From Chitinophagaceae bacterium (GTDB taxonomy: Bacteria; Bacteroidota; Bacteroidia; Chitinophagales; Chitinophagaceae), in assembly GCA_019745155.1 (NCBI GenBank), contig JAIETM010000016.1:1-64000 (forward strand): a stretch of DNA of 64,000 nucleotides, given 5' to 3'. Shown here piece after piece: positions 39,401 to 46,332 of the stretch. The notes beneath the pieces were generated by a model. It was not told the DNA's origin. It searched no databases and saw nothing but the letters and a program-made list of their open reading frames with translations. Numbering within the stretch: position 1 is the stretch's first letter; every line of letters begins with the position of its first letter. A program made the translations under genes and the position numbers.

Positions 39401-41568
39401 TTGTTTCTATTAAAGCCAAATAGGGTAGAGCCATCATTATTGGCTAGGTAGATATCTAGATCTGTACGTGCGCCGCTATTACCGCCAAGTGAGTAAACAT
39501 CATCTTCCCACTGCAAAACAATAGTGTAAGTGCCAGGTACCAATGTGAGTTTTTGGTAAATAGAACCGCCGAAATTATGTGCCTGACCAGTAATGCCAGC
39601 TGGGGCTGTAGTAGGGTTGAAATTGTTTTCGTAAGATTTAGTGCCATAGTTACCTGCGGCTGTTACATAAGTAACGCCTGTTGCTGCAACTTCATCAACT
39701 GCTTTCGATACAATACCATCTTTGAAGAATGGCTCTGTGATATAGGTAATATCATCAACAATTACTTTACAACCATTATTGGCCAATTCTTTTATTCCTT
39801 GTGCAAAATCACCTGGGCTAATAAATCCAGTTCTAAATGCGAGGTTGGCTTTAGGTGCAATATCATGTACAATTTGCAACATAGCTCTTCCTTCATCTGA
39901 TTTTTTACCTGGGTAATCGAGCAGTACCTGTACGGGCATATCATGCCCATTAGGATTGTTGAGGCCTGGTAAATCACCATTCACCACATCAGCGAGCGCA
40001 GGGTTATTGGGAATAGTATTATAGCTATCAGACAATACACCCACTTTTACACCAGCGCCTCCAACTTTAAATCCAGATCTTACCATAGTAGATCTAATGG
40101 CCGCATCACCTTGCGATTTAGTTAATCCTGATTTAGTTAATGGTTGATACAATGGTCTAGAGAATCTAAGTAAACTGGTTTGTTGATTTAAATTTAATAA
40201 GTTAATAATAGGGAGGCTACCTGTAATAGTTAAAGAGCCATTGCCATTGTTTACAATATTGGTTAATCCTTGGCTTTGTAAATAAGCCAATAAAGCAGCT
40301 TCTTGTCCTGCTATTGCAACTGCTTCAATTGTTACATTGGTATTGTCGATGGTGAAAATATTATTGGAAGGAATACTGGTGATTGGTCCAATATTTTGAG
40401 TTAACTGTGTTAACTCTGCACCAATTAAATCGGTTGTTTTACCTGCATCAGGAGGCGGATAGTATGGAGAAATATTGTTCGGATCGAATCTTAGTGGAGC
40501 ATAAACCAGTTCTGTGTTGTTTTCGATAATGATTTTGTTACCACACCAAAGTGCACCTACAAATCGAGTTGTTGGTCCTTTTTCAGCAGATTTTATTTTG
40601 ATTTTGCCATAAGGTACCCATACTGTACCCAGCCAGATTGTGCCTGTATTAGCTATTTCATTAGATAAGAAAAATGCATTTTCCTCATCATCCTCATCTG
40701 AGTTGGTAGTTTTATTTGAATGCACTTCCGTGAAAATTCTTTTTGCGCTACCTCCATTAATCACTGAAGCATTGATATTTCTTAATTGAATTCTTTCTGT
40801 AACAAAAATTCGAATATGGCCTGTTGGTGAATTATTGAAATTGTAGACAATATTTACTCTTCCACTTCCATTACTGATAATAGATTTAAAAACATAAGTA
40901 CCTGTACCATTCAAGGTGAGTGTTTGTCCACTATTTAATGTAACCGTACCATAATTACCCGGGCTTAAAGTGATAGAGCTGTTGAAAGAGCCTGAACCAG
41001 CTTCATATTGGTTGATAACAGGGAGGGTTGGGAAAATGGGTAAGGCCAAGTTGCTTCGGGAAATACCACCGGTAGGGGTTGGGCCACTATAAGTAGTTCC
41101 TGTTGACTGTTTAACTGAGCCATTGATGCTGCTGCCTGAACTACTTAACTTGATATTACCATTGATGAGCAAATTACCTGTAATCGATACACCTTTATCG
41201 CCCTTTAGGATATCTGATTTGTTATTTAGATAATTGTTGGCTGTTATATTACCGTTGATGGATAATTCTTTATCCAAATCAATGGAGCTTCTGCCGAATA
41301 TATTGGCCGTTATGGATGACCCTTTTTTGAGTGATATGGTTTCTTTACTGCCGATACTGCCCTTTGTTGCAGTATCAGGTTTTATACTCACCTTATCATT
41401 GAGCTTTAGTTCTTTTGCACTATAGATAACAAAGTCTTTCATCTGTAACTGTTGGTTTTGCGCATATGAAGCAGCGCCCAGCAGTGTAAATAGTATCAAT
41501 AGTGTATTAGAGAAAATTAATCTGTATTGACTAATTTTTTCGTTAAACTGCATTTGAATAAAACTCAT
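33493..41568 (-). CDS. Giant secreted protein: variant subtilase, SRAIVN hexapeptide repeats, lectin-like domains, T9SS tail
   Basis: Predicted cell-surface or secreted protein, 2691 residues. In order, approximately: signal peptide (about 17-36), a strand-rich bactofilin-like or choice-of-anchor region (45-360), and a subtilase-like domain (500-905) with Asp514, Asn640 and Ser857 (GTSAAAPHVAGA). Glutamate 559 (SDEGRAM) stands where the catalytic histidine normally sits. An IPT/TIG-like domain (917-990) and MBG-type Ig-like domains (about 1020-1170) follow. SRAIVN repeats occupy about 1177-1343, then more MBG (about 1400-1530). Two C-type lectin-like domains (about 1580-1705 and 2107-2235) carry HYR-like segments. 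A LamG domain (about 2336-2516) and a type A T9SS sorting domain (RAYPNPTKGRLVIET, from about 2610) end the protein. Probable adhesin or autoprocessed surface protein; proteolytic activity is uncertain. Confidence 0.85.
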   Translation of the reverse strand: MSFIQMQFNEKISQYRLIFSNTLLILFTLLGAASYAQNQQLQMKDFVIYSAKELKLNDKVSIKPDTATKGSIGSKETISLKKGSSITANIFGRSSIDLDKELSINGNITANNYLNNKSDILKGDKGVSITGNLLINGNIKLSSSGSSINGSVKQSTGTTYSGPTPTGGISRSNLALPIFPTLPVINQYEAGSGSFNSSITLSPGNYGTVTLNSGQTLTLNGTGTYVFKSIISNGSGRVNIVYNFNNSPTGHIRIFVTERIQLRNINASVINGGSAKRIFTEVHSNKTTNSDEDDEENAFFLSNEIANTGTIWLGTVWVPYGKIKIKSAEKGPTTRFVGALWCGNKIIIENNTELVYAPLRFDPNNISPYYPPPDAGKTTDLIGAELTQLTQNIGPITSIPSNNIFTIDNTNVTIEAVAIAGQEAALLAYLQSQGLTNIVNNGNGSLTITGSLPIINLLNLNQQTSLLRFSRPLYQPLTKSGLTKSQGDAAIRSTMVRSGFKVGGAGVKVGVLSDSYNTIPNNPALADVVNGDLPGLNNPNGHDMPVQVLLDYPGKKSDEGRAMLQIVHDIAPKANLAFRTGFISPGDFAQGIKELANNGCKVIVDDITYITEPFFKDGIVSKAVDEVAATGVTYVTAAGNYGTKSYENNFNPTTAPAGITGQAHNFGGSIYQKLTLVPGTYTIVLQWEDDVYSLGGNSGARTDLDIYLANNDGSTLFGFNRNNINGDPIEVMPFTVNENTVTNILITKATGPNTKFKYIIFRGEAVIEQLNGSDKGTIVGQANAAGAISVGAVLFTNTPQFGGVPTVASFSSRGGTMVNNTNRNKPDITAPNGVNTTVNMGGVNIDGDAFPNFFGTSAAAPHVAGAVALLIEAKQKFSNQTLTPANIKSILQSTAAPMYNGSRPELSGAGLLQADAMLKSFAKPTPKLNALKSMGDSNFVPLSRLQVTGEHLSPDTKIRFNGVPITTNIIDEQTATAIIPVYNGGNPTVELATQAITSSQLDGGVSETLRLFDDARKIVKVIVDNKEKKYGEAAPAFTYKVTVDGVPIDSTNLTLAALKLNNLQFNNSVWQLTNVGKYAIQPVSPFDTTSLSLADQNLLQLYNYEFVPGVLTVKKLNIKVTPQDKTLVYGDRINDFKFNYVIDPTATLSGGFRSGLTDSLKIAHESILDTSVIALVDSRAIVNSRAIVNSRAIVNSRAIVNMGVLVSSRAIVNSRAIVNSRAIVNSRAIVNSRAIVNGIQLYDTTYVNDTTLLPAPTKVVDVPASVVLDFNYDTATQTSTSTLTSSRAIVNSRAIVNSRAIVNSRAIVNSRAIVNGTYSGDPLANSRAIVNSRAIVNSRAIVNSNTVAGESDTSNIKVAVIIDQTDLDFNRDSSIGQDPLEDLKAIPMITGTTVGQHFIIPPALMAENFEITYETGILTITPATLTVTTKDTVGTLGGALSFSHSITGFKNEDSVGNVLTGIPTYTIKNAGGTAVTPPITASGTYTVSANLQLQVPPPPDFLIGLLGSDYEVVPDLTRPSNYTINYVNGNLTIAGISACVAQNVCPTNITVNADLGLNTAVVNIPLTTTTNCGTIVNKNLPGFTYLGLYNGNAYYKSNNLFGWIAAEADARAKGGYLATIQSAQEHQFISSNVPAGDVWIGLNRIYTGNTFVWSNGEPVSYTNWSVGEPNNNGNEDAVHLNNLPGGPWNDLTNTYPLSYILEIPNIAGVREQTAGIASGSAFPVGTTTNTYITNYTSGEVGTCNVSITVVKDTQAPTAIAQPVTVTLDQTGTATVTAAQVNNGSTDNSGGPLTYSFLLPGGNNNGQRVTTVNSGTIAGRNITGITYTHNGQQKTITPANAIKSTLVLSTLTANPVSGSNANRFWDLSATTMSESTALRVLGDFDMGTAFQDCGDVTPVNHQVVFDNPIIPGAGPEIFIVHGGLVNDIQILDVAGNVVLTIPASVINNSSVVSMSVGSIFNGFYLRNKSPFSVQQLGQHYNIQSRVLALDINIEEIPQIGGIRYGGGYSGNCNYVYEIFGIQPTPSTASQIVYTSANIGANPVTLQVTDASGNSATATQVVTVECNPVLPCPANISVNTDLNSATAVVNIPLATTTPCGPILSANIPGYTYIGVHKGSAYYLSNTASSFDVANTNATTRGGHLVTIGSATENQFLVTKLGSGGYWIGLNDIATEGTFVWANGEPVNYTNWSFIYGQQPDNYIGLEDATIIGIGDPNSNGRWNDVPVTDSWRHILEIPNIGGVRQQTGGIASGSAFPLGTTTNTYINTNANGVLSTCAVNITVRDSISPTVICQPLKVSLDASGTATITAAQVNNGSSDNVGIASMTLSKSTFTCADKANSALNFGLTGDVVVSNNIANIPIGSSPRTFTAWVNPSALNDNWGIITQGTGPGNANGNIFAIGLQSGNRLTFWGSYADYISPAVVPMNTWTHIAVTFNGSTGVLYMNGQAYPFNPMSSHGWPLNTLASKFYVGAETVDDGLTYRQQYQGSIDEVKVYSRALSAAEIDLDRQGSAISNLVLYYPFAEATGTSITDASGNNNHATLLNATAFNSNWINRNGVTTTLTVTDAAGNSASCTAQVYVLDDNNVCSTPSPSALIIPVAKVLSDDKNQSARPSRAYPNPTKGRLVIETNTEVESTNQVMLIDLAGKIMPQRNTRLLSKHMIEMDVTHLNKGSHYVKVIGKKGSELIMFIKL
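37540..38055 (-). repeat. SRAIVN hexapeptide (18-bp) repeat array inside the giant protein
   Basis: Seventeen exact SRAIVN units in four blocks, read in protein order: four (37966-38037), five (37858-37947), five (37624-37713) and three (37540-37593). The first two blocks are joined by a degenerate unit (MGVLVS) and preceded by another (VIALVD), making eleven units in register (37858-38055). Spacers of 48 and 10 residues separate the later blocks. At DNA level the 18-base units vary at synonymous sites (Ser as TCA, TCT or AGC; Arg as AGA, AGG or CGA). The array interrupts an MBG-type domain region. Confidence 0.95.
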
Positions 41569-41594
41569 GTTTTACGTTTTTTAGTAAATACATA

Positions 41595-41608
41595 CGCATA
41601 TATATGCG
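41595..41608. promoter_or_regulatory. Perfect 14-bp palindrome upstream of the giant gene
   Basis: CGCATATATATGCG is a perfect palindrome starting 27 bases upstream of the ATG at 41568 of the giant minus-strand gene, within the 211-base divergent region shared with the HD-domain gene. A dimeric regulator site is plausible; no regulator can be named. Confidence 0.35.
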
Positions 41609-41779
41609 ACATGCATTTAGTTGATTAAATACCTAAGACGCGTAAGAATAATTGGATGGATATTGAATGGCTGAGAGTGTCAGCAGAAAAGAAGAGATGC
41701 GGAAGATATGATTTTTAATTACCAAATGTTAACTAATTATTAAAGCAAAGTCTTTTTAAGCTTTTTTTAAGGTGTTATT

Positions 41780-42370
41780 ATGGCGAATTTTTTTAATGCA
41801 GAAGCTGCTATTATTGAACGGTTAAAACATGAGCTTTCCCCAAAGCTGACGTATCACAGTTATTTTCACACCTTAGATGTGTTGAATGCTGCCATGATCA
41901 TTGCTTCAACAGAAAACATCTCCAAAGAGGAGTTGAGTTTATTGAGGGTTGCTGTTGCTTACCACGATTCTGGCTTTATAGAAGCATATAAGGATCATGA
42001 GCTAAAAAGCTGTGAATATGCAAGAAAGGAACTCCCTGATCAAGGATTTACAGCCGATCAAATTGAATTGATTTGTGGAATCATCATGGCAACTAAGATT
42101 CCACAAAATCCAACCACTTTATTGCAACAAATCATCGCAGATGCTGATTTGGATTATTTGGGCAGGCCCGAATATCAGCATATCGCAGCCAAATTATATG
42201 ATGAATTGACCAAGCAGAACCTCATTCAGGATGAGAAAAAATGGATGGCACTACAAGAGTCTTTTATCAAATCGCACAAATACTTCACCAATTTTAGTAA
42301 GAAGAACCGCGAGCATGTAAAGCTTCAGCACCTTCAAAAAATCATCGAACAGGGCTCGGGTAATGATTAA
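41780..42370 (+). CDS. HD-domain protein (predicted metal-dependent phosphohydrolase)
   Basis: A 196-residue cytoplasmic protein of the HD superfamily. The expected metal ligands are visible: histidines in the early YHSYFHTLDVL, the HD doublet in AVAYHDSGF (about residue 63) and a later aspartate in IADADLDYLG. The substrate cannot be told; relatives act on nucleotides or cyclic nucleotides, among others. The gene is divergent from the giant secreted protein and converges, with a four-base overlap at the stops, on the cyclic-nucleotide-binding protein. No signal peptide or membrane segment. Confidence 0.78.
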   Translation: MANFFNAEAAIIERLKHELSPKLTYHSYFHTLDVLNAAMIIASTENISKEELSLLRVAVAYHDSGFIEAYKDHELKSCEYARKELPDQGFTADQIELICGIIMATKIPQNPTTLLQQIIADADLDYLGRPEYQHIAAKLYDELTKQNLIQDEKKWMALQESFIKSHKYFTNFSKKNREHVKLQHLQKIIEQGSGND

Positions 42371-42831
42371 GTAGTCTTTTTCGACAACTCGAAAATTTTG
42401 TAATTCGCATCGCGTAAACGCTTACTCAGGTTTTGCATCACTGCTTTAAGCACTTCAGGCCTGAAGTCAATCAAGTCAAAAAATGGCTCTTGATTAATCT
42501 TATACAAAATACACTCTGATTGTGAGGTTACCGTAGCAGACCTGGTTTCTGTATCCAATAAGGATAGTTCACCAAAATAGTTTTTCTCTTTTAAGATAGC
42601 CAAGGTCTGGTTCCCCTTATGTACCCTCACTTGTCCTTGGAAAATGATATACATGCAATTACCAATTTCACCTTCGGTAACAATATTGATGTTGGGGTCT
42701 ACTGTTTGTTCTTCCATCAAATGGGCAATCTCACCCAAAATAGATTCTGGGGTCTCAGAAAAAATAGAGACTTCTTTCAATAGCAATACCCGCTCAATTA
42801 AGATCAGTCTTTGTTGATTCGAATTTTTCAT
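42367..42831 (-). CDS. Cyclic nucleotide-binding domain protein
   Basis: Stand-alone Crp-like sensor domain, 154 residues, without a DNA-binding helix-turn-helix. The beta-barrel and phosphate-binding cassette are intact: YFGELSLLDTETRSATV keeps the Glu and Arg that bind the cyclic phosphate and ribose, so cAMP or cGMP binding is credible. The C-terminal helix ends the protein. It starts eight bases after the 914-residue transporter-like gene on the same strand; in related proteins this domain can be fused to such transporters, so the two products probably act together. A class III adenylate cyclase is encoded about 9 kb away. Confidence 0.85.
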   Translation of the reverse strand: MKNSNQQRLILIERVLLLKEVSIFSETPESILGEIAHLMEEQTVDPNINIVTEGEIGNCMYIIFQGQVRVHKGNQTLAILKEKNYFGELSLLDTETRSATVTSQSECILYKINQEPFFDLIDFRPEVLKAVMQNLSKRLRDANYKIFELSKKTT

Positions 42832-42839
42832 AGTTACTA

Positions 42840-45584
42840 CTAGTGACTGGTTGTTTGTTGGTATAAATACTCTGCTGTATTTTTCAATACCTCATTTTTC
42901 GATAAAGTAAAAGGCATAATAAATTCCGGGGCTAAGAAATTGTGCTTTAAATTAATGGTATACAACACACATGACTTTGTCCAACTTGTATAACGATAGT
43001 TTACATCGTAAATGATGTTTTTGGCCAAAGTGTTCTCAGAGATTGGTTTGAATTTAAAATGCTGTTCTAATTGTAAACACTTGTCTTGAATTGATGAGTT
43101 CTCAAAAACAAGCGAGAAGAGGCCAGAGAAATCCTTGTTTACTTCTAATTGTAAGAGTTCAAGCGCATTGGCGATGGATTCTTTTGTGTTCAGTTGCAGT
43201 CCTTGCTTAATCTTCAAGACTGTTTCCTTGTCGTAAATGGTATAAAACCAATACAAGCACTTTGTTCGGATACTGAGTAATTCTGATTCTAGCGCAGCAG
43301 ATAAAATAGGATTGTTATTATCTAGAAATTTGATTTGAAATAGAATTTCTACAGAAGCATTGAGCAGCTTGTTTATTTTATTTTTTATATCTGCTTCCTC
43401 CAGACTGCTTTTATTAGATATGGAGAATAAACTATGCAATACTGCATCCGTGTTCTCAGTGTGTTTGATTAAAAGCAATTCAAGTAGATCTTTTGCTTCT
43501 TGTGTATTGATTTTACCGAGTAAAAAAATCAACTTTCTTGATTTCCCTCCCTGGCTTTCTGAATCTATTAGAATTGGTTGAAAAAAAGGGATGGCTTTGT
43601 TGCCAATTTTCTCTAGCGCTTCAATTATTTCATTGTCTTGTTTTTCATGTTTGAAGTCGTCAACTAGTTTCAGTATTACCTGAGTAGTGGCTATTTGCGA
43701 AGCGGCTAATCTAGCTGCAGATTTTATCTCCTTGTGCTCATGATACATTAACTCAACAACATTGTGCTCAAATGCAGTTAAGCCAAGTTTGCCAATAATC
43801 TTTAAAGCGTTGATCTTGTGTTCATCCGGACTAAAATTTAATTGCTGGTAAAGAATTAAAGCGACCTCTTCTGGATTGGTTTTAGACAATACGGGTAAGC
43901 TTGAAAGTGTTGCCTGGTAAGCAATGTCGCTGTTGGGGTGACTGATAAACTCATCAAAATTGTATTCTTTGTCCAGCAGCGCAATGGTGTTAATGATTTC
44001 AGACTTGATATTGTCCCTGGTTTCATCAAACAGCATGGCTTTTAATTCTGGTAACAAATCCATCTCTGCATGGCTTTGTATCATCTCCAATGAGAGTAAC
44101 TGAACATGTCTGGAGAAGTGTGACAAGCCTGCAAGTAGAAATTTACTCTTGTCAATAGGCTGTCCATTAATGAGTTTTAAAATAGAGATGGCTTCCGTTT
44201 CACTTCCATGCGAAAGTTTATCCAATAAATACGCAAGCGTGTCTTTGTCGGTAATTTCTAAATCTCTAGAATGCAGGCTACGGTTCCGGATGGCTGTTTG
44301 CAAAGTCTTTAAATAATCTTTCTCAACAGACCAGGTAAAATATGCCCATAATGTAATCAGGAAAATGATGAAGTAGTATAGGTAAGCAAAGTTGAAGATG
44401 GCAGAACCTGTATATAGCCATAATGCTACACCTGCAACCAAAAAAGAGAATGGATCCATCAACCCTTTAATGATGGTATGTCCTTTGAGCCTTTGGTGAA
44501 CTGGTAGCGGTTGTAAAATGGCCAATAGCACGGGTGTTTGTATTGCAGATCTCAATACATCTGTAATCACAATCAAAACTCCAAATAGATAAAAAGTATA
44601 ACGCTGCAACTCATGCTGATTCACAAAAAATACGCCAATTACACAGATAACAAACAAGATCACCGGAGATGCCATTAAGGCATTCCTTAAGCCAATTTTA
44701 TCAACCATTTTATTGGCAAAAGCAATTTTTATGATCAGGGTAAAAAGTCTGGTAACACCAAAAAAGATGGCGAAAAAGCTAACTAAAGATTTGTCTGATT
44801 TGAATTCAGCCTTTACGTAGCCATAGAAAATAAAATTCACCACCAGATAGATAGCAAAAGAAAAGAAGGATACGATGGCAATTTTTCGTATCAGGATATT
44901 TCCGGCCAGTGCAGTTTGAATATTCTTCACACTATGTGTGGTATGCATTTTTTGCTCACTTAGTTGAATCTGCCGGATATTCGAATGTTTGAACAAGGGT
45001 TTCAGCAGAAATAGCGAAATAGAAGAGAGAATGGCTGCTACAATCAACAAGTTTTCTGTACCGATAAAAGGGATAATCAGATAAGCTGAAAAATAACCAA
45101 TCATTTTGGCGGGAATATCTCCCGCACTAATTACTCCAAAAAGTCTTTTGCTTTGTCTTACATCAAATATCTGCGCAGCAAGTCCCCAGAATTCCAAGTT
45201 GTTTAATAAATACAAGACATTGAAAACAGCTAAGAAGAGATATAAGTACCAAATCTGGTGATCAAAAAAATTGTATAAGATCCTGAACAGGAGAATGATA
45301 GAGGTATTGATAATCACTACTATATAGATAACCCTTTTCATGGAGAGGTTGATCTCCAATTTGTGGTACATAAAACCTACTAACCACAATAGAAAAGAGG
45401 TAAAGATGTAAACTTTGGGTATATGGGTTGCCTGTAAGTGAACTAAGAAAATGGAGATTGCGGCAGTAAAAAAAAGGGCAATGGCAGAGCCTTGAAAGAA
45501 TTCATACACAAACAGGCTTTTTACCAATTTACTTTCCGATTCTCGAACTAAAATGAAATTGAGTATAGATCTTCTAAGCTTCAA
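42840..45584 (-). CDS. NTT/MFS-like nucleotide transporter with C-terminal HEAT-type repeats
   Basis: Membrane protein of 914 residues. The first about 410 residues hold ten to twelve hydrophobic helices and resemble the ATP:ADP antiporter (NTT/Tlc) or MFS group (ELEFWGLAAQ-like text: LNNLEFWGLAAQIFDVRQS, and LFGVISAGDIPAKMIGYFSA). A soluble part of about 500 residues follows, made of helical pairs typical of HEAT repeats (for example HEHKEIKSAARLAASQIATT). Translation must start at TTG 45584: an in-frame stop lies seven codons upstream with no ATG between, and the next ATG is about 70 codons in. The transport substrate is unknown; a signalling role through the HEAT part and the adjacent nucleotide-binding protein is inference. 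Confidence 0.7.
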   Translation of the reverse strand: MKLRRSILNFILVRESESKLVKSLFVYEFFQGSAIALFFTAAISIFLVHLQATHIPKVYIFTSFLLWLVGFMYHKLEINLSMKRVIYIVVIINTSIILLFRILYNFFDHQIWYLYLFLAVFNVLYLLNNLEFWGLAAQIFDVRQSKRLFGVISAGDIPAKMIGYFSAYLIIPFIGTENLLIVAAILSSISLFLLKPLFKHSNIRQIQLSEQKMHTTHSVKNIQTALAGNILIRKIAIVSFFSFAIYLVVNFIFYGYVKAEFKSDKSLVSFFAIFFGVTRLFTLIIKIAFANKMVDKIGLRNALMASPVILFVICVIGVFFVNQHELQRYTFYLFGVLIVITDVLRSAIQTPVLLAILQPLPVHQRLKGHTIIKGLMDPFSFLVAGVALWLYTGSAIFNFAYLYYFIIFLITLWAYFTWSVEKDYLKTLQTAIRNRSLHSRDLEITDKDTLAYLLDKLSHGSETEAISILKLINGQPIDKSKFLLAGLSHFSRHVQLLSLEMIQSHAEMDLLPELKAMLFDETRDNIKSEIINTIALLDKEYNFDEFISHPNSDIAYQATLSSLPVLSKTNPEEVALILYQQLNFSPDEHKINALKIIGKLGLTAFEHNVVELMYHEHKEIKSAARLAASQIATTQVILKLVDDFKHEKQDNEIIEALEKIGNKAIPFFQPILIDSESQGGKSRKLIFLLGKINTQEAKDLLELLLIKHTENTDAVLHSLFSISNKSSLEEADIKNKINKLLNASVEILFQIKFLDNNNPILSAALESELLSIRTKCLYWFYTIYDKETVLKIKQGLQLNTKESIANALELLQLEVNKDFSGLFSLVFENSSIQDKCLQLEQHFKFKPISENTLAKNIIYDVNYRYTSWTKSCVLYTINLKHNFLAPEFIMPFTLSKNEVLKNTAEYLYQQTTSH

Positions 45585-45739
45585 GACTGTGGTTTGATGG
45601 TTTTAAAGATAATAAGATATTGATACTCGTTGAAAAATGATGCCTTTTGCTATATTATATATAGTATGGATGACGGCAAAAGAAGAACGCTTTTTCATCT
45701 TGAGATAATGAAAATCAGCGCTAGGGTTCATTCTTGGAG

Positions 45740-46246
45740 CTAGGCCTGCTTATTTACTGGTTGGAAATTATCCCAATCATTCATGCTGTTACATGCAAAT
45801 ATCCAATAAGTACTGGCTTGGTGTAGTAACCAGCTTTGTTCTTCGCATTCTGCTTCTAGCTCATTGGTGTCCCATCCACAGTAGCCGACAAAAAAGCGAA
45901 TATCCTTTTCAGAGAGATTGCCATTACGTATTTCCTTCAATGCCCTAACGAAGTTTCCTCCCCAAAAAAGATTGTTGCTTATCTGTCTACCCTCAGGTAC
46001 GCTATCGGGTCTGCGATGTATGAAGTGTACTGCTGTTGGCTCCACTGGACCCCCATCAAAAACCTGAAAATGGATATTCTGTGCATCCTCAACAAGATCC
46101 TGTAGCTGAAAATTGATTGGTTTATTGATACGTAAACCAAAACTGCCATTTGCATTATGTTCGCAGATCAGTATGATGGCACTAATGAAGTTAGGGTCAG
46201 TCAATTGTGGGTGAGATGCCAGTAATGTACCAGTTAAAATATCCAT
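45740..46246 (-). CDS. YqgE/AlgH family protein (paralogue 2)
   Basis: Second UPF0301/YqgE/AlgH protein in the window, about 168 residues from ATG 46246 (the frame is open 12 codons further). Blocks align with paralogue 1: GTLLASHPQLTDPNFISAII, GSFGLRINKP, FDGGPVEPTAVHFIHRRPDS, NLFWGGNF and RFFVGYCGWDTNELEAE. Function unknown; the family is widespread and cytoplasmic. It is divergent from the histidine kinase gene and shares with it an upstream gap of fewer than 90 bases. Confidence 0.88.
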   Translation of the reverse strand: MDILTGTLLASHPQLTDPNFISAIILICEHNANGSFGLRINKPINFQLQDLVEDAQNIHFQVFDGGPVEPTAVHFIHRRPDSVPEGRQISNNLFWGGNFVRALKEIRNGNLSEKDIRFFVGYCGWDTNELEAECEEQSWLLHQASTYWIFACNSMNDWDNFQPVNKQA

Positions 46247-46318
46247 ATTGATTCTGATCAACAAGTTAAGGTCTTGTTGCAATAAAGCTAAACTGCTTCA
46301 TGGAAAACTGGTAAAATA

Positions 46319-46326
46319 TATATTTG
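46319..46326 (+). promoter_or_regulatory. Putative -7 promoter element of the histidine kinase gene
   Basis: TATATTTG matches TAnnTTTG and ends six bases before the ATG at 46333. It overlaps the alternative TTG start at 46324, so that start is unlikely. If active it would give a leaderless or nearly leaderless transcript. Confidence 0.35.
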
Positions 46327-46332
46327 TGGTTC

